This document shows positions 34,060-43,390 of a DNA stretch of 64,000 nt, piece by piece. The stretch is from Pseudomonadota bacterium (GTDB lineage: Bacteria; Pseudomonadota; Alphaproteobacteria; Caulobacterales; Caulobacteraceae): assembly GCA_023456105.1 (NCBI GenBank), contig JAEYAO010000028.1, positions 3,546 to 67,545 on the forward strand, written 5' to 3'. A program made the position numbers and the translations under genes. Position 1 is the first letter of the stretch; each line of letters opens with the position of its first letter. The notes below the pieces were generated by a model that was not told the origin of the DNA, searched no databases, and saw nothing but the letters and a program-made list of their open reading frames with translations.

Positions 34060-36123
34060 ATGATGCAACGTCGATCGTTTCTGGCGCTTGGGGGCGTGTC
34101 CATGCTGGCGTTCGGTGCGCCGGTCCTGGCGCAAGGCGCGCCCAACACCGCCCGCGCCTCGTCGCCAGGTGGTGTGCTGACGGTGGAGGTCAGCACCGAC
34201 AATGACGGACGCCCGATGTATGCGGTCAGCCGGGTGGGACAGCCGGTCGTGCGCCCCTCGCGCATGGGCTTTCTGCTGACGGACCAGCCGCAGATCGAGC
34301 GCGGCCTGCGCCTGAGCGCCGGCCAGCCGGTGACGGTGGACGACACCTGGGAGCAGCCCTGGGGCGAGCGCCGCTTCATCCGCAACCACTACAATGAATG
34401 GCGCACCACCTTCACCGAGACGGGTGGTCTGGGCCGCCGCGTCGACGTGGTGTTCCGCATCTATGATGACGGCGTCGGCTTCCGCTACGAGTTCCCCGAG
34501 CAGGCCGCGCTGACCACGGTGCGCATCGGCACCGAACTGACGCAGTTCAACCTGGCCGAGAACGGCGAGGCCTTGTGGTGCCCGGCATGGGAGTGGAACC
34601 GCGAGGAGCACCTGTATCGGCGCACGTCCATCGACGGCGTCGGCTCGGCCCAGACGCCGATGACGGTGCGCGGCGATAGCGGCCTGCACGTCTCGATCCA
34701 TGAAGCGGCGCTGATCGACTACGCCGGCATGAACCTGCGGCGCGAAGGCGGCACGGACTTCCGCTGCGCGCTGACGCCGGGCCTGACCAATGCGGCGGTG
34801 GAACGCACCGCGCCCTTCAACACGCCCTGGCGCACCCTGCAGATCAGCGACACGGCCGCAGGCCTGCTCGATTCCAGCCTGATCCTGAACCTGAACGAGC
34901 CCAACAAGCTGGGCGACGTGTCCTGGTTCACGCCGATGAAGTACGTCGGCGTCTGGTGGGAGATGCACCTGGAGCTGAAGAGCTGGGGCCAGGGCCCCAA
35001 GCACGGCGCCACCACCGAGAACACCATCCGCCACATCGACTTCGCAGCCGAGCACGGCCTGGGCGGCGTCTTGGTCGAGGGCTGGAACAAGGGCTGGGAC
35101 GGCCAGTGGTTCGGCAACGGGTCGGACTTCTCCTTCACCGAATCCTATCCCGACTTCGACATCGAGCGGGTGACGAGCTACGCCCGGTCCAAGGGCGTGC
35201 AGCTGATCGGCCACCACGAGACCGGCGGCAACGCCTTCCACTACGACCAGCAGCTTGAACCGGCCATGGCGCTGTACGAGCGGCTGGGCGTGCATTCGGT
35301 CAAGACCGGCTATGTCGCCGACGCCGGCGGCGCGCGCGTCGCGGGGCCGGACGGCCGGGCCGTGATGGCTTGGCACGAGAGCCAGCCGATGGCTCAGCAC
35401 CACCTGCGGGTGGCCGAGGTCGGCGCCCGGCACAAGGTGGCTATCAACGCCCACGAGCCGTTCAAGGACACGGGCCTGCGCCGCACCTATCCCAACATCA
35501 TCAGCCGCGAAGGCCAGCGCGGCATGGAGTACAACGCCTGGGGCAACCCCTCCAATCCGCCCGAGCATGAGGCCAACCTGGCGTTCACCCGCATGCTGGC
35601 CGGGCCTATGGACTTCACGCCGGGCATCTTCGGCATGAAGACCCGGAGCGCAGAGGGCGTGGCCACCACCTGGGCCAAGCAGCTGGCGCTGTATGTGGTG
35701 ATCTACAGCCCGATCCAGATGGCGGCCGACCTGCTGGACAACTACGAGGCCAACCCGGAACCGTTCCAGTTCATCAAGGACGTGCCGGTGGACTGGTCCG
35801 ACAGCCGGACCCTGGACGCCGCGCTGGGCGACTATGTCGTGGTCGCGCGCAAGGAGAGGACCTCGGACGTCTGGGCGCTGGGGGCCATCACCGATGAGCA
35901 TCCGCGCGTGCTGTCGGCGCCGCTGGGCTTCCTGGACGCCGGACGTCGCTACCGCGCCGAGATCTACCGCGACGGACCGGACGCCAACTACACCGATCGC
36001 CGCGAGAGCATCGTCATCGAGCAGCGCGAGGTCACCTCGGCCGACGTGCTGACGTTGGCGCTGGCGCCCGGCGGCGGCCAGGCCATCCGCTTCGTTCCGC
36101 TGGGCCGCAGCCGTCGCCGCTGA
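34060..36123 (+). CDS. GH97 alpha-glucosidase, SusB-like
   Basis: Periplasmic enzyme of starch use. The 687-residue product starts MMQRRSFLALGG, a twin-arginine-like signal ending VLAQ. It has the GH97 order: N-terminal beta domain, catalytic barrel with WWEMHLE, GLGGVLVEGWNKGWDG, and three Glu-bearing motifs GHHETGGN, NAHEPFKDTGLRRTYPN and GMEYNAWG that correspond to base and acid residues of inverting SusB. The first Glu is kept, which argues for the inverting, alpha-1,4/1,6-glucosidase subgroup. ATG 34060 follows GGAAGGAAG. Confidence 0.93.
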   Translation: MMQRRSFLALGGVSMLAFGAPVLAQGAPNTARASSPGGVLTVEVSTDNDGRPMYAVSRVGQPVVRPSRMGFLLTDQPQIERGLRLSAGQPVTVDDTWEQPWGERRFIRNHYNEWRTTFTETGGLGRRVDVVFRIYDDGVGFRYEFPEQAALTTVRIGTELTQFNLAENGEALWCPAWEWNREEHLYRRTSIDGVGSAQTPMTVRGDSGLHVSIHEAALIDYAGMNLRREGGTDFRCALTPGLTNAAVERTAPFNTPWRTLQISDTAAGLLDSSLILNLNEPNKLGDVSWFTPMKYVGVWWEMHLELKSWGQGPKHGATTENTIRHIDFAAEHGLGGVLVEGWNKGWDGQWFGNGSDFSFTESYPDFDIERVTSYARSKGVQLIGHHETGGNAFHYDQQLEPAMALYERLGVHSVKTGYVADAGGARVAGPDGRAVMAWHESQPMAQHHLRVAEVGARHKVAINAHEPFKDTGLRRTYPNIISREGQRGMEYNAWGNPSNPPEHEANLAFTRMLAGPMDFTPGIFGMKTRSAEGVATTWAKQLALYVVIYSPIQMAADLLDNYEANPEPFQFIKDVPVDWSDSRTLDAALGDYVVVARKERTSDVWALGAITDEHPRVLSAPLGFLDAGRRYRAEIYRDGPDANYTDRRESIVIEQREVTSADVLTLALAPGGGQAIRFVPLGRSRRR

Positions 36124-36131
36124 CCGCGATC

Positions 36132-36176
36132 TCCGCTCCGTCATCCTGGCCGGTTCGGCCGGGATGACGGAGCGGA
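36132..36176. repeat. Long palindromic hairpin between GH97 and MFS genes
   Basis: About 20 paired bases (36132-36151 with 36157-36176, one T-G pair) around a 5-nt loop. The GTCATCC/GGATGAC portion matches the end of the repeats around the GIY-YIG gene. No U tract; could stabilise mRNA or lower downstream expression. Confidence 0.75.
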
Positions 36177-36194
36177 ATGTCTGAGGGAAAGATC

Positions 36195-37721
36195 ATGAGC
36201 AGCGCCACGCCCGAGCTGATCCACACCCACCGCCCGCGCCTGTCCGGCCTGGCGATCTGGAACATGTGCGTCGGCTTTTTCGGCATCCAGATCGGCTTCG
36301 GCCTGCAGAACGCCAACACCAGCCGGATCTTTCAGACGCTGGGCGCAGAGGTCGACAGCCTGGCCATCCTGTGGATCGCCGCGCCGCTGACGGGCCTGCT
36401 GGTCCAGCCGATCATCGGCCATTTCAGCGACCGCACCTGGACGCGGTTCGGACGTCGGCGGCCCTACTTCCTGGTCGGCGCCATCCTGACGACGCTGGCG
36501 CTGATCGCCATGCCGAACAGCCCCAGCCTGTGGTTCGCCGCCGCCATGCTGTGGATCATGGACGCCTCCATCAACATCACCATGGAGCCGTTCCGCGCCT
36601 TTGTGGGCGACAATCTGCCCGAGGAGCAGCGTACCACGGGCTATGCGATGCAGAGCTTCTTCATCGGCGCGGGCGCGGTGTTCGCATCGGTCCTGCCGTG
36701 GCTTCTGTCCAACGTCTTCGACGTGGCCTCGACGGCGCCCGAAGGCGTCGTGCCACTGTCGGTGCGGATCGCCTTCTATGTCGGCGCGGCGGGGCTGTTC
36801 GCGGCGGTGCTCTGGACCGTGCTGAGCACCCGCGAATACTCGCCCGAGCAGATCGCCGCCTTTGAGCGCGCGCGCGGGCTGGAGCCTGTCGCGGCGGGCG
36901 AGGAGCCGCCGGCCAAGTCGGTGCGGGGCTGGCTGACGACCGGCCTGGTCTGCGCGGTGCTGGGCGCGCTGGCGCTGGTGCTGATCGGCCTGCTGGACCT
37001 GGAGAAGGAGCTGCTGATCCTGGGAGGCTTCGCGCTGGGCTTCGGCCTGCTGCTGGTCGCGGTCGGGATGATGCAGCGGCGGCGCATCACCAATGCGGCG
37101 ACCGAAATCGTCAACGACGTCTTCCGCATGCCGGTCACCATGCGCGGCCTGGCGGTGGTGCAGTTCTTCAGCTGGTTCGCCCTGTTCGCCATGTGGATCT
37201 ACACCACCGCCGCGGTGACCAGCGTCCACTATGGCGCGACCGACACGACCTCCGCCGCCTACAACGCCGGGGCCGACTGGGTGGGCGTGCTGATGGGCGT
37301 CTACAACGGCGTCGCGGCGCTGGCGGCCTTCGCCCTGCCGGTGCTGGCCCGGCGGATCGGTCGCAAGGCGACCCACGCCCTGATGCTGCTGTTCGGCGCG
37401 GCCGGCCTGGCGGGAATCTTCCTGATCCGGGAGCCCGGCCTGCTGTGGCTGCCGATGGTGGGCGTCGGCTTCGCCTGGGCGTCCATCGTCTCCATGCCCT
37501 ACGCCATCCTGTCGGGCGCGGTGCCGGACCGGAAAATGGGCGTCTACATGGGGGTGTTCAACATCTTCATCGTGGTGCCGCAGCTGCTGGCCGCGACCGT
37601 CCTGGGCCTGATCCTGCGCACGATGTTCGACGGCCAGGCGATCTACGCCCTTCTGCTGGGCGCGGCCTCCTTCGTGCTGGCGGCGATCAGCGCCCTGCGG
37701 GTCAAGGAGCACCGGGCGTGA
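36195..37721 (+). CDS. MFS transporter, GPH/SLC45 (maltose/sucrose) family
   Basis: Inner-membrane sugar:proton symporter, 508 residues, about twelve membrane segments. GFGLQNANTSRIFQTLG, GPLTGLLVQP-like APLTGLLVQPIIGHFSDRTWTRFGRRRPYF and the DASINITMEPFRAFVGDNLPEEQR segment (in pieces) are typical of SLC45/MalY-type carriers. MalY in Caulobacter carries maltose, so the same is likely here. ATG 36195 has GAGGGAAAG upstream; an ATG at 36177 touches the hairpin. The stop overlaps the GTG of the esterase gene. Confidence 0.92.
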   Translation: MSSATPELIHTHRPRLSGLAIWNMCVGFFGIQIGFGLQNANTSRIFQTLGAEVDSLAILWIAAPLTGLLVQPIIGHFSDRTWTRFGRRRPYFLVGAILTTLALIAMPNSPSLWFAAAMLWIMDASINITMEPFRAFVGDNLPEEQRTTGYAMQSFFIGAGAVFASVLPWLLSNVFDVASTAPEGVVPLSVRIAFYVGAAGLFAAVLWTVLSTREYSPEQIAAFERARGLEPVAAGEEPPAKSVRGWLTTGLVCAVLGALALVLIGLLDLEKELLILGGFALGFGLLLVAVGMMQRRRITNAATEIVNDVFRMPVTMRGLAVVQFFSWFALFAMWIYTTAAVTSVHYGATDTTSAAYNAGADWVGVLMGVYNGVAALAAFALPVLARRIGRKATHALMLLFGAAGLAGIFLIREPGLLWLPMVGVGFAWASIVSMPYAILSGAVPDRKMGVYMGVFNIFIVVPQLLAATVLGLILRTMFDGQAIYALLLGAASFVLAAISALRVKEHRA

Positions 37722-38665
37722 ACCGGCGCGCGCTTCTGGCCGCCGGAGCGGTCCTGCCCTTCGCCGGCGCCGTGCGCGCCGAGGCGCCGTCCGCCGGTCG
37801 GCTGGTGACGCACGCCGGCTTCGGCTCGGCCCATGTGCAGGCGCGCAACGTCTCGGTCTGGCTTCCGCCCGGCTACGACGCGTCCGACGCCCGCCATCCC
37901 GTCCTCTACATGCACGACGGCCAGAATCTGTTCGACGCCTCGACCGCGCCCTTCGGCGAGTGGGGCGTGGACGAGCATCTCCAGCGGCTGATCGCCACCG
38001 GCCAGGTGCGCGCCCCCATCGTGGTGGGTGTCTGGAACACCGACCTGCGCCTGCGTGAATACGTCCCCGCCGACCTGATCGCGGCCCTGCCCGACGACAT
38101 GCGCGCCGACGTGCAGGCGGTCTATGGCGGCGAGCCGCTGTCGGACGGCTACATCCGTTTTCTGACCGAAGAGCTGAAGCCGTTCATCGACCGGACCTAC
38201 CGCACCCTGCCGGACGCGTCGGACACGAGCATCGCCGGCTCCAGCATGGGCGGGCTGATCTCCATGTATGCGGTGATGAAGCGGCCGGACGTGTTCTCGT
38301 CCGCCGCCTGCCTGTCCACCCACTGGCCGCTGAAGGTCGAGGGGCTGGAGCCCGGCGCGGCGCTGGACGCCTGGCGCGAGCGGCTGGTGGACGCCTGGAG
38401 CGGCGTCATAGCCGCCGGTCTGCCGGCGCCGGGCGCGCACCGCATCTACTTCGACCGGGGCGACGAGACGCTGGATCGGTTCTACGCCGAGTTCCAGACA
38501 CGCATGGACGACGTGTTCCGCGCGCGCGGCTATGGTCCCGACGACTTCCGCAGCCTGGTGTTCCCAGGCGCCCAGCACAACGAGGCGTCCTGGAACAGCC
38601 GCCTGGACGTGCCCCTGACCTTTCTGCTTTCGCCCAACCACCAAAAGGAGGCGCCGCGTGCGTGA
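37718..38665 (+). CDS. Exported alpha/beta-hydrolase, esterase D/Fes type (PF00756)
   Basis: A 315-residue hydrolase. It starts MNRRALLAAGAVLPFAGAV, a twin-arginine-like signal. The family fold is shown by RNVSVWLPPGYD, HPVLYMHDGQNLFD, the nucleophile elbow GSSMGG (Ser near residue 173), an acidic residue in FDRGDETLD and His in PGAQHNEASWNSR. GTG 37718 overlaps the MFS stop by 4 nt (GTGA). Position between a sugar carrier and glucoamylase suggests that it removes acyl groups from glucans, but the substrate is unknown. Confidence 0.88.
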   Translation: MNRRALLAAGAVLPFAGAVRAEAPSAGRLVTHAGFGSAHVQARNVSVWLPPGYDASDARHPVLYMHDGQNLFDASTAPFGEWGVDEHLQRLIATGQVRAPIVVGVWNTDLRLREYVPADLIAALPDDMRADVQAVYGGEPLSDGYIRFLTEELKPFIDRTYRTLPDASDTSIAGSSMGGLISMYAVMKRPDVFSSAACLSTHWPLKVEGLEPGAALDAWRERLVDAWSGVIAAGLPAPGAHRIYFDRGDETLDRFYAEFQTRMDDVFRARGYGPDDFRSLVFPGAQHNEASWNSRLDVPLTFLLSPNHQKEAPRA

Positions 38666-41027
38666 CCTGAAGACCCTTTGCCTCATCACCGCCGCCGGCG
38701 TGGCCCTCGCCTCCGCCGCCTCGGCCCAGAGCATCGCGCCTGGCGCGCCGGGCGCCGCCCCCACCTGGTCCACCGCCGCCAAGACTGGCGCGGGCGCGTC
38801 CTATGAAGCCTATGTGGACGGCCAGTACCGCGACGGCGGGCGCACCGGCGCCCTGTCCAAGGTGTGGTTCTCTGTCGCCGACGGCATGCTGACCGAGACC
38901 ATGTACGGCCTGATCCACGAGGCGCAGATCAAGGCGCTGCGCTTCGCCGTCGCGACGCCGTCGGGCGTGGCGGTCGAGGGAACGGACACCTCGCATCGCA
39001 CCGAATACCTGCATGTGGACGCGCAAGGCCGGCCGCTGTCGCCCGCCTACAAGGTGACCACGACGGACAAGGCGGGCCGGTTCGAGATCGAGAAGCGGAT
39101 CTTCACCGATCCGGACCGCAACGCCTTGGTGCTGCGGGTCACGGTCAAGGCGCTGAAGGGCGACGTGACGCCCTATCTGCTGCTGGAGCCGCACGTCGCC
39201 AACACCGGGATCGACGACCGGGGCGAGGCGACCAACACCGCCCTCTACGCCCATGAGGGCGACACGCACCTGATCCTGCGCCCCAGCCAGGCCTTTGCGC
39301 GCGCCAGCGTCGGCTTTGTCGGCGTCTCGGACGGTCTGACCGATCTGAAGGACGGGCGTCTGGACCGCGCCTACGCCTCGACCGGCGACACGGCCGGCAA
39401 CATCATGCTGACGGGCGCCCTGCCCCGCGTGCGGCGCGGGCAGAGTCTCTCCCGCGACTTCGTGATCGGCTTCGGCGACAGCCGCCAGGCCGCCGAGGCC
39501 GCCGCCGACGGCGCCATGTCCACCGGCCTGGACGAGGTTCTGGCCCGCTACAACGGCGAAGGCGAGCGCGTGGGCTGGGAGGACTATCTGTCCACCCTGA
39601 CCGAACTGCCGCGCATCGCGCAGCAGGCGACCGACGGCGGGAAGCTGGCCTACGCCTCGGCCCTGATGTTGAAGGTGCAGGAGGACCGCACCCACGCCGG
39701 CGCCTTGATCGCGTCGCTGTCGAACCCGTGGGGGGACACCGTGGACGCCTCCAAGCCGTCGACCGGCTACAAGGCCGTGTGGCCGCGCGACTTCTATCAG
39801 GTGGCTATGGCGATGGCGGCGCTGGGTGACCGCGAAACGCCGCTGGCCGCGTTCCACTACCTGCCGCAGGTGCAGGTCAGCGCCTCCACGCCCGGCAACA
39901 CGGGCGCGACGGGCTGGTTCCTGCAGAAGACCGAGGTGGACGGCACCCTTGAATGGGCGGCGGTCCAGTTGGACCAGACCGCCATGCCGATCATGCTGGG
40001 CTATCGTCTGTGGAACCTGGGCTGGATGTCGGACGGCGACATGGCCGACATGTACCGCCGCATGATCAAGCCGGCCGCCGACTTCCTAGTGGACGGCGGC
40101 AAGATCGGCCTGTTGTGGAACGACGCTGAGATCCGCCCGCCCTTCACCCAGCAGGAGCGGTGGGAGGAGCAGCAAGGCTATTCGCCTTCCACCACCGCCG
40201 CCGTCATCGCCGGCCTGACCAGCGCGGCCGAGATGGCGCGCGAGGCGGGCGACCGCGCGGGCGCGGCGCGCTACCGCGAAACGGCCGACGCCTACGCCAA
40301 GGGCGTCGAAGGCTCGATGTTCACCACGCGCGGCGACTTCGGCGACGGCCGCTACTATGTCCGCATCACCCAGAACCAGGACCCGAACGACAAGGCGCCG
40401 ATCGGTTCGTCGAACGGCCAGATCGCGCCGGCTGAGGACAGGGTCGTGGACGGCGGCTTCCTGGAGCTGGTCCGCTACGGCGTGCGCAAGGCCGATGACC
40501 CGTACATCGTCGCCACCCTGCCCGAGTACGACGACCAGTCACTGGAGCACCTTTACCGCGTCCGCTACGACTTCGGTCCCGAGGGTGACAAGACGCCGGG
40601 CTGGCGGCGCTACGGCGTGGACGGCTACGGCGAGGATGCGGTCACGGGCGCCAACTACGGCGTCGGCGGCCAGATGAGCCCGGGCCAGCGCGGCCGGGTG
40701 TGGCCCTTCTTCACCGGCGAACGCGGCCACTACGAGCTGGCGCGCGCCAGCGTGAACGGCACGCCCTCGCCCGCCGACATGGCCGCCATCCGCCAGACCT
40801 ATGTGCGCGGCATGGAACGGTTCGCCAACGACGGTCTGATGCTGTCCGAACAGGTGTGGGACGGCGTCGGCAACCCGACCGAGAACAACTATGTCCTGGG
40901 CCAGAACAACGACTCGGCCACCCCGCTGGCCTGGACCCACGCCGAGTATCTGAAGCTCCTGCGGTCGCTGGCCGACGGCAAGGTGTGGGATCGCTACGAG
41001 CCGGTCGAGCGGCGCTACGCCCGCTAG
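38658..41027 (+). CDS. Glucoamylase, GH15 family
   Basis: Glucan 1,4-alpha-glucosidase releasing glucose from chain ends. The 789-residue product has a Sec signal ending ASAQ, an N-terminal beta-sandwich domain (about 30-290) and an (alpha/alpha)6 catalytic domain. The catalytic domain shows GYKAVWPRDFYQVAMAM, the GH15 hallmark, and EVDGTLEWAAVQLDQTA, with YNDSATPLAW-like NNDSATPLAWTHAEY at the end. GTG 38658 lies inside the esterase gene (8-nt overlap) with AGGAGG 6 nt upstream. Last gene of the + strand glucan operon. Confidence 0.94.
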   Translation: MRDLKTLCLITAAGVALASAASAQSIAPGAPGAAPTWSTAAKTGAGASYEAYVDGQYRDGGRTGALSKVWFSVADGMLTETMYGLIHEAQIKALRFAVATPSGVAVEGTDTSHRTEYLHVDAQGRPLSPAYKVTTTDKAGRFEIEKRIFTDPDRNALVLRVTVKALKGDVTPYLLLEPHVANTGIDDRGEATNTALYAHEGDTHLILRPSQAFARASVGFVGVSDGLTDLKDGRLDRAYASTGDTAGNIMLTGALPRVRRGQSLSRDFVIGFGDSRQAAEAAADGAMSTGLDEVLARYNGEGERVGWEDYLSTLTELPRIAQQATDGGKLAYASALMLKVQEDRTHAGALIASLSNPWGDTVDASKPSTGYKAVWPRDFYQVAMAMAALGDRETPLAAFHYLPQVQVSASTPGNTGATGWFLQKTEVDGTLEWAAVQLDQTAMPIMLGYRLWNLGWMSDGDMADMYRRMIKPAADFLVDGGKIGLLWNDAEIRPPFTQQERWEEQQGYSPSTTAAVIAGLTSAAEMAREAGDRAGAARYRETADAYAKGVEGSMFTTRGDFGDGRYYVRITQNQDPNDKAPIGSSNGQIAPAEDRVVDGGFLELVRYGVRKADDPYIVATLPEYDDQSLEHLYRVRYDFGPEGDKTPGWRRYGVDGYGEDAVTGANYGVGGQMSPGQRGRVWPFFTGERGHYELARASVNGTPSPADMAAIRQTYVRGMERFANDGLMLSEQVWDGVGNPTENNYVLGQNNDSATPLAWTHAEYLKLLRSLADGKVWDRYEPVERRYAR

Positions 41028-41035
41028 AAAGGAAA

Positions 41036-41070
41036 AGAGGCCCGGCGAGCGATCGCCGGGCCTCTGTCTT
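41036..41070. terminator. Bidirectional terminator after the GH15 gene
   Basis: A 12-bp perfect stem (41036-41047 with 41054-41065) with a 6-nt loop is flanked by AAAA on the left and GTCTTTC on the right, between the convergent GH15 and porin genes. Confidence 0.85.
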
Positions 41071-41772
41071 TCAGAACAGCACCTTGATCGCGCCCACCAC
41101 GCGATCGTCGCTGAGCGGCCCGTCCACATCGGTGTCGAAGTAACGTCCGTCCAGCAGCAGGTTCTCGGTGAGCGCGAAGGACACGCCCACATTCCAGGTC
41201 GTATAGTCGTCGTTCACGTCCAGCCACTGACGACCCACCGCGCCGGACACCGTCCACCTCTCGGCCGGGGTGAAGGCGGCGCTGACCTCGCCATAGGTCG
41301 CCTGCTCGTCCACGCCGAAGAAGTCCGGCGAATAGTAGACGGCCGCGCCGATCGTGGCGGGGCCGATGGCGCGGGACGCCGCGGCCTTGAACTCGATCAG
41401 GTTGTAGTCTGCGCCGTCCGGCTCATCGACATAGACATAGCCGATGACGCCGAAGTCGAGCGCATAGCCCGACGCCTCGGTGCGCCAGCCGCCGTAGATG
41501 TCGACTTCCGCATCCGTCTCGTCGCCGAAATCGACGCTGGAGGCCCAGGCGCCGGCGTAGAAGCCGCTGTCCCCGAACGTGGCGTCGATCCCGCCCTGGA
41601 GAGCCGGATCCTGATCGGTCTGGCTGACGCCCCGGAAGACGTAGTCGCTGACCACGCCGATGTTGAAGGCCACATCCACATCTGACGACTGGGCGGAGGC
41701 GGCGCCTGCCGAAGCGAGCGCCGCAGTCGAGGCAAGGGCGGCGAGGCACGCGCGAACGCACTGAATGCTCAT
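41071..41772 (-). CDS. TorF-type putative porin (TIGR02001 family)
   Basis: A 233-residue outer-membrane beta-barrel protein. Signal peptide ends ASAQS (about residue 28). The body is alternating amphipathic strands and begins with the typical VAFNIGVVSDYVFRGVSQTD; it ends in AIKVLF with C-terminal Phe for BAM recognition. ATG 41772 has GGAG upstream. It lies 103 bases after the ammonium transporter gene on the same strand and may be coexpressed with it. Solute unknown. Confidence 0.9.
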   Translation of the reverse strand: MSIQCVRACLAALASTAALASAGAASAQSSDVDVAFNIGVVSDYVFRGVSQTDQDPALQGGIDATFGDSGFYAGAWASSVDFGDETDAEVDIYGGWRTEASGYALDFGVIGYVYVDEPDGADYNLIEFKAAASRAIGPATIGAAVYYSPDFFGVDEQATYGEVSAAFTPAERWTVSGAVGRQWLDVNDDYTTWNVGVSFALTENLLLDGRYFDTDVDGPLSDDRVVGAIKVLF

Positions 41773-41875
41773 TGTCGATCTCCTTGGGTTGGATAAGGGC
41801 GGCGGCGTGCAGCCGCGCCCGGTCCGGCCGATCGCGAGGATCGGCCGGTGATGATGTTCGATCCGGCGAGAGCCG

Positions 41876-43306
41876 TCAGATCGCTTCGAGCGCTTCCCCA
41901 TGCAGTGAGGTGTCGAGGCCGGCGGCCTCCTCCTCTTCGCTGACGCGCAGGCCGGTGGTATATTTGCAGATCACCAGGATCAGCAGCGTGCCCAGCGCCG
42001 AATAGGCGATGGTCCAGGCCAGCCCCAGCGCCTGGGCGCCGATGTTGGCGCCCTCGGACAGGCTGTTGATGGCGGTGGTCGCGAATACCCCCGTCAGCAG
42101 CGCGCCGATCAGCCCGCCCGCGCCGTGAATGCCGAAGGCGTCCAGGCTGTCGTCATAGCGCAGCAGCTTCTTGATCCACACCGAGGCCGCATAGCAGACC
42201 GGCCCGGCGATCAGGCCGATGATCACCGCGCCCTTGGGGTCGACGAAGCCCGCAGCCGGCGTGATGGCGACCAGCCCTGAGACCACGCCCGACAGCATGC
42301 CGATCAGCGAGACCTTTTTCTTCTCGATGACCTCGACCAGCTTCCAGGTCAGGGCGCCGGCGGCGGCGGCGAGTACGGTGTTCAGCAGCGCCACGCCCAT
42401 CAGCTCGTTGGCGGCGCCGGCCGAGCCTGCGTTGAAGCCGATCCAGCCGACCAGGAGCAGGGACGCGCCGATCATCGTCAGAACCGGATTGTGCGGGTTG
42501 ATGGGGTCGACGCCATAGCCGCGGCGCCGGCCCAAAAACAGGGCGCAGACCAGGCCCGCCACGCCCGAGTTGACGTGAACCACCGCGCCGCCGGCGAAGT
42601 CCAGCACGCCCGCCCCGCCCAGGAAGCCCCCGCCCCAGACCCAGTGGCAGATGGGCGCATAGATGAACAGCGACCACAGGCCGGTAAACAGCAGCAGCCC
42701 CGAATACTTCATCCGCTCGGCGAAGGCCCCGGTGACCAGCGCCGGCGTTATGATGGCGAAGGTCATCTGGAACGAGATGAACAGGAACTCCGGGATGCCC
42801 GGCAGCAGGCTGTTGGCCGTCTGCAGGCTGACGCCGTTCAGGAACAGCATGTCCAGATTGCCGACATAGGGCTGCAGCGCCTCCACGCCGTTGGCGCCGA
42901 AGGCGATGCTGTAGCCGGCGATGAACCACACCAGCGACACCACGGCGAACACGCCCACCGACTGGGTGATGGTGGCGATGACGTTCTTGCGCCGCACCAT
43001 GCCGCCGTAGAACAGCGCCAGACCGGGGAGGGTCATCAGCAGCACCAAGGCGGTGGAGACGCCGAGCCAGCCTGTGCCGGCGGCGTCGAGTTCAAGCGCG
43101 GCCTGGTGGCCGAGCAAGGCCGGCGCCGGCGGCGCGGCCTCGGCCGCCGCCGTCGTGGTGGCCGCCGCGCCCGATCCGGACGAGGCGACCACGGGAGCGG
43201 GTTCGACCGAAGCCGCGGCGAAGGCGGCGCTTCCCCCTCCTAGAAGCCCCGCACCTAGCAGGAGCGAGGCCATGAGCCCCGCCCATCGTTTTCTGATCTG
43301 CGACAT
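41876..43306 (-). CDS. amt: Ammonium transporter
   Basis: Inner-membrane ammonium channel/transporter, 476 residues. An N-terminal signal-like segment (residues 1-31) and an Ala/Pro-rich spacer precede the Amt domain with eleven membrane segments: GWLGVSTALVLLMTLPGLALFYGGMVRRKN, FVFQMTF-like FISFQMTFAIITPAL, DFAGGAVVHVNSGVAGL with a pore His and GIHGAGGLIGALLTG with the second. No glnK is next to it in this window. A sigma54-like promoter lies about 85 bases upstream, which fits NtrC control under nitrogen limitation. Confidence 0.95.
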   Translation of the reverse strand: MSQIRKRWAGLMASLLLGAGLLGGGSAAFAAASVEPAPVVASSGSGAAATTTAAAEAAPPAPALLGHQAALELDAAGTGWLGVSTALVLLMTLPGLALFYGGMVRRKNVIATITQSVGVFAVVSLVWFIAGYSIAFGANGVEALQPYVGNLDMLFLNGVSLQTANSLLPGIPEFLFISFQMTFAIITPALVTGAFAERMKYSGLLLFTGLWSLFIYAPICHWVWGGGFLGGAGVLDFAGGAVVHVNSGVAGLVCALFLGRRRGYGVDPINPHNPVLTMIGASLLLVGWIGFNAGSAGAANELMGVALLNTVLAAAAGALTWKLVEVIEKKKVSLIGMLSGVVSGLVAITPAAGFVDPKGAVIIGLIAGPVCYAASVWIKKLLRYDDSLDAFGIHGAGGLIGALLTGVFATTAINSLSEGANIGAQALGLAWTIAYSALGTLLILVICKYTTGLRVSEEEEAAGLDTSLHGEALEAI

Positions 43307-43390
43307 CTTGCGTGTATCCCCTTCTGCAGTCTCGCAGCGGGAAGTGTTTACCGCATATCAATGGTTCGCAAGCGGCTGAGACGTCAGAAG

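Noticed and set aside
33973..36144. A 723-residue open frame antisense to the GH97 gene
   Set aside because: Composition is typical of a GC-rich shadow frame; the + strand frame carries all GH97 motifs and a signal peptide.
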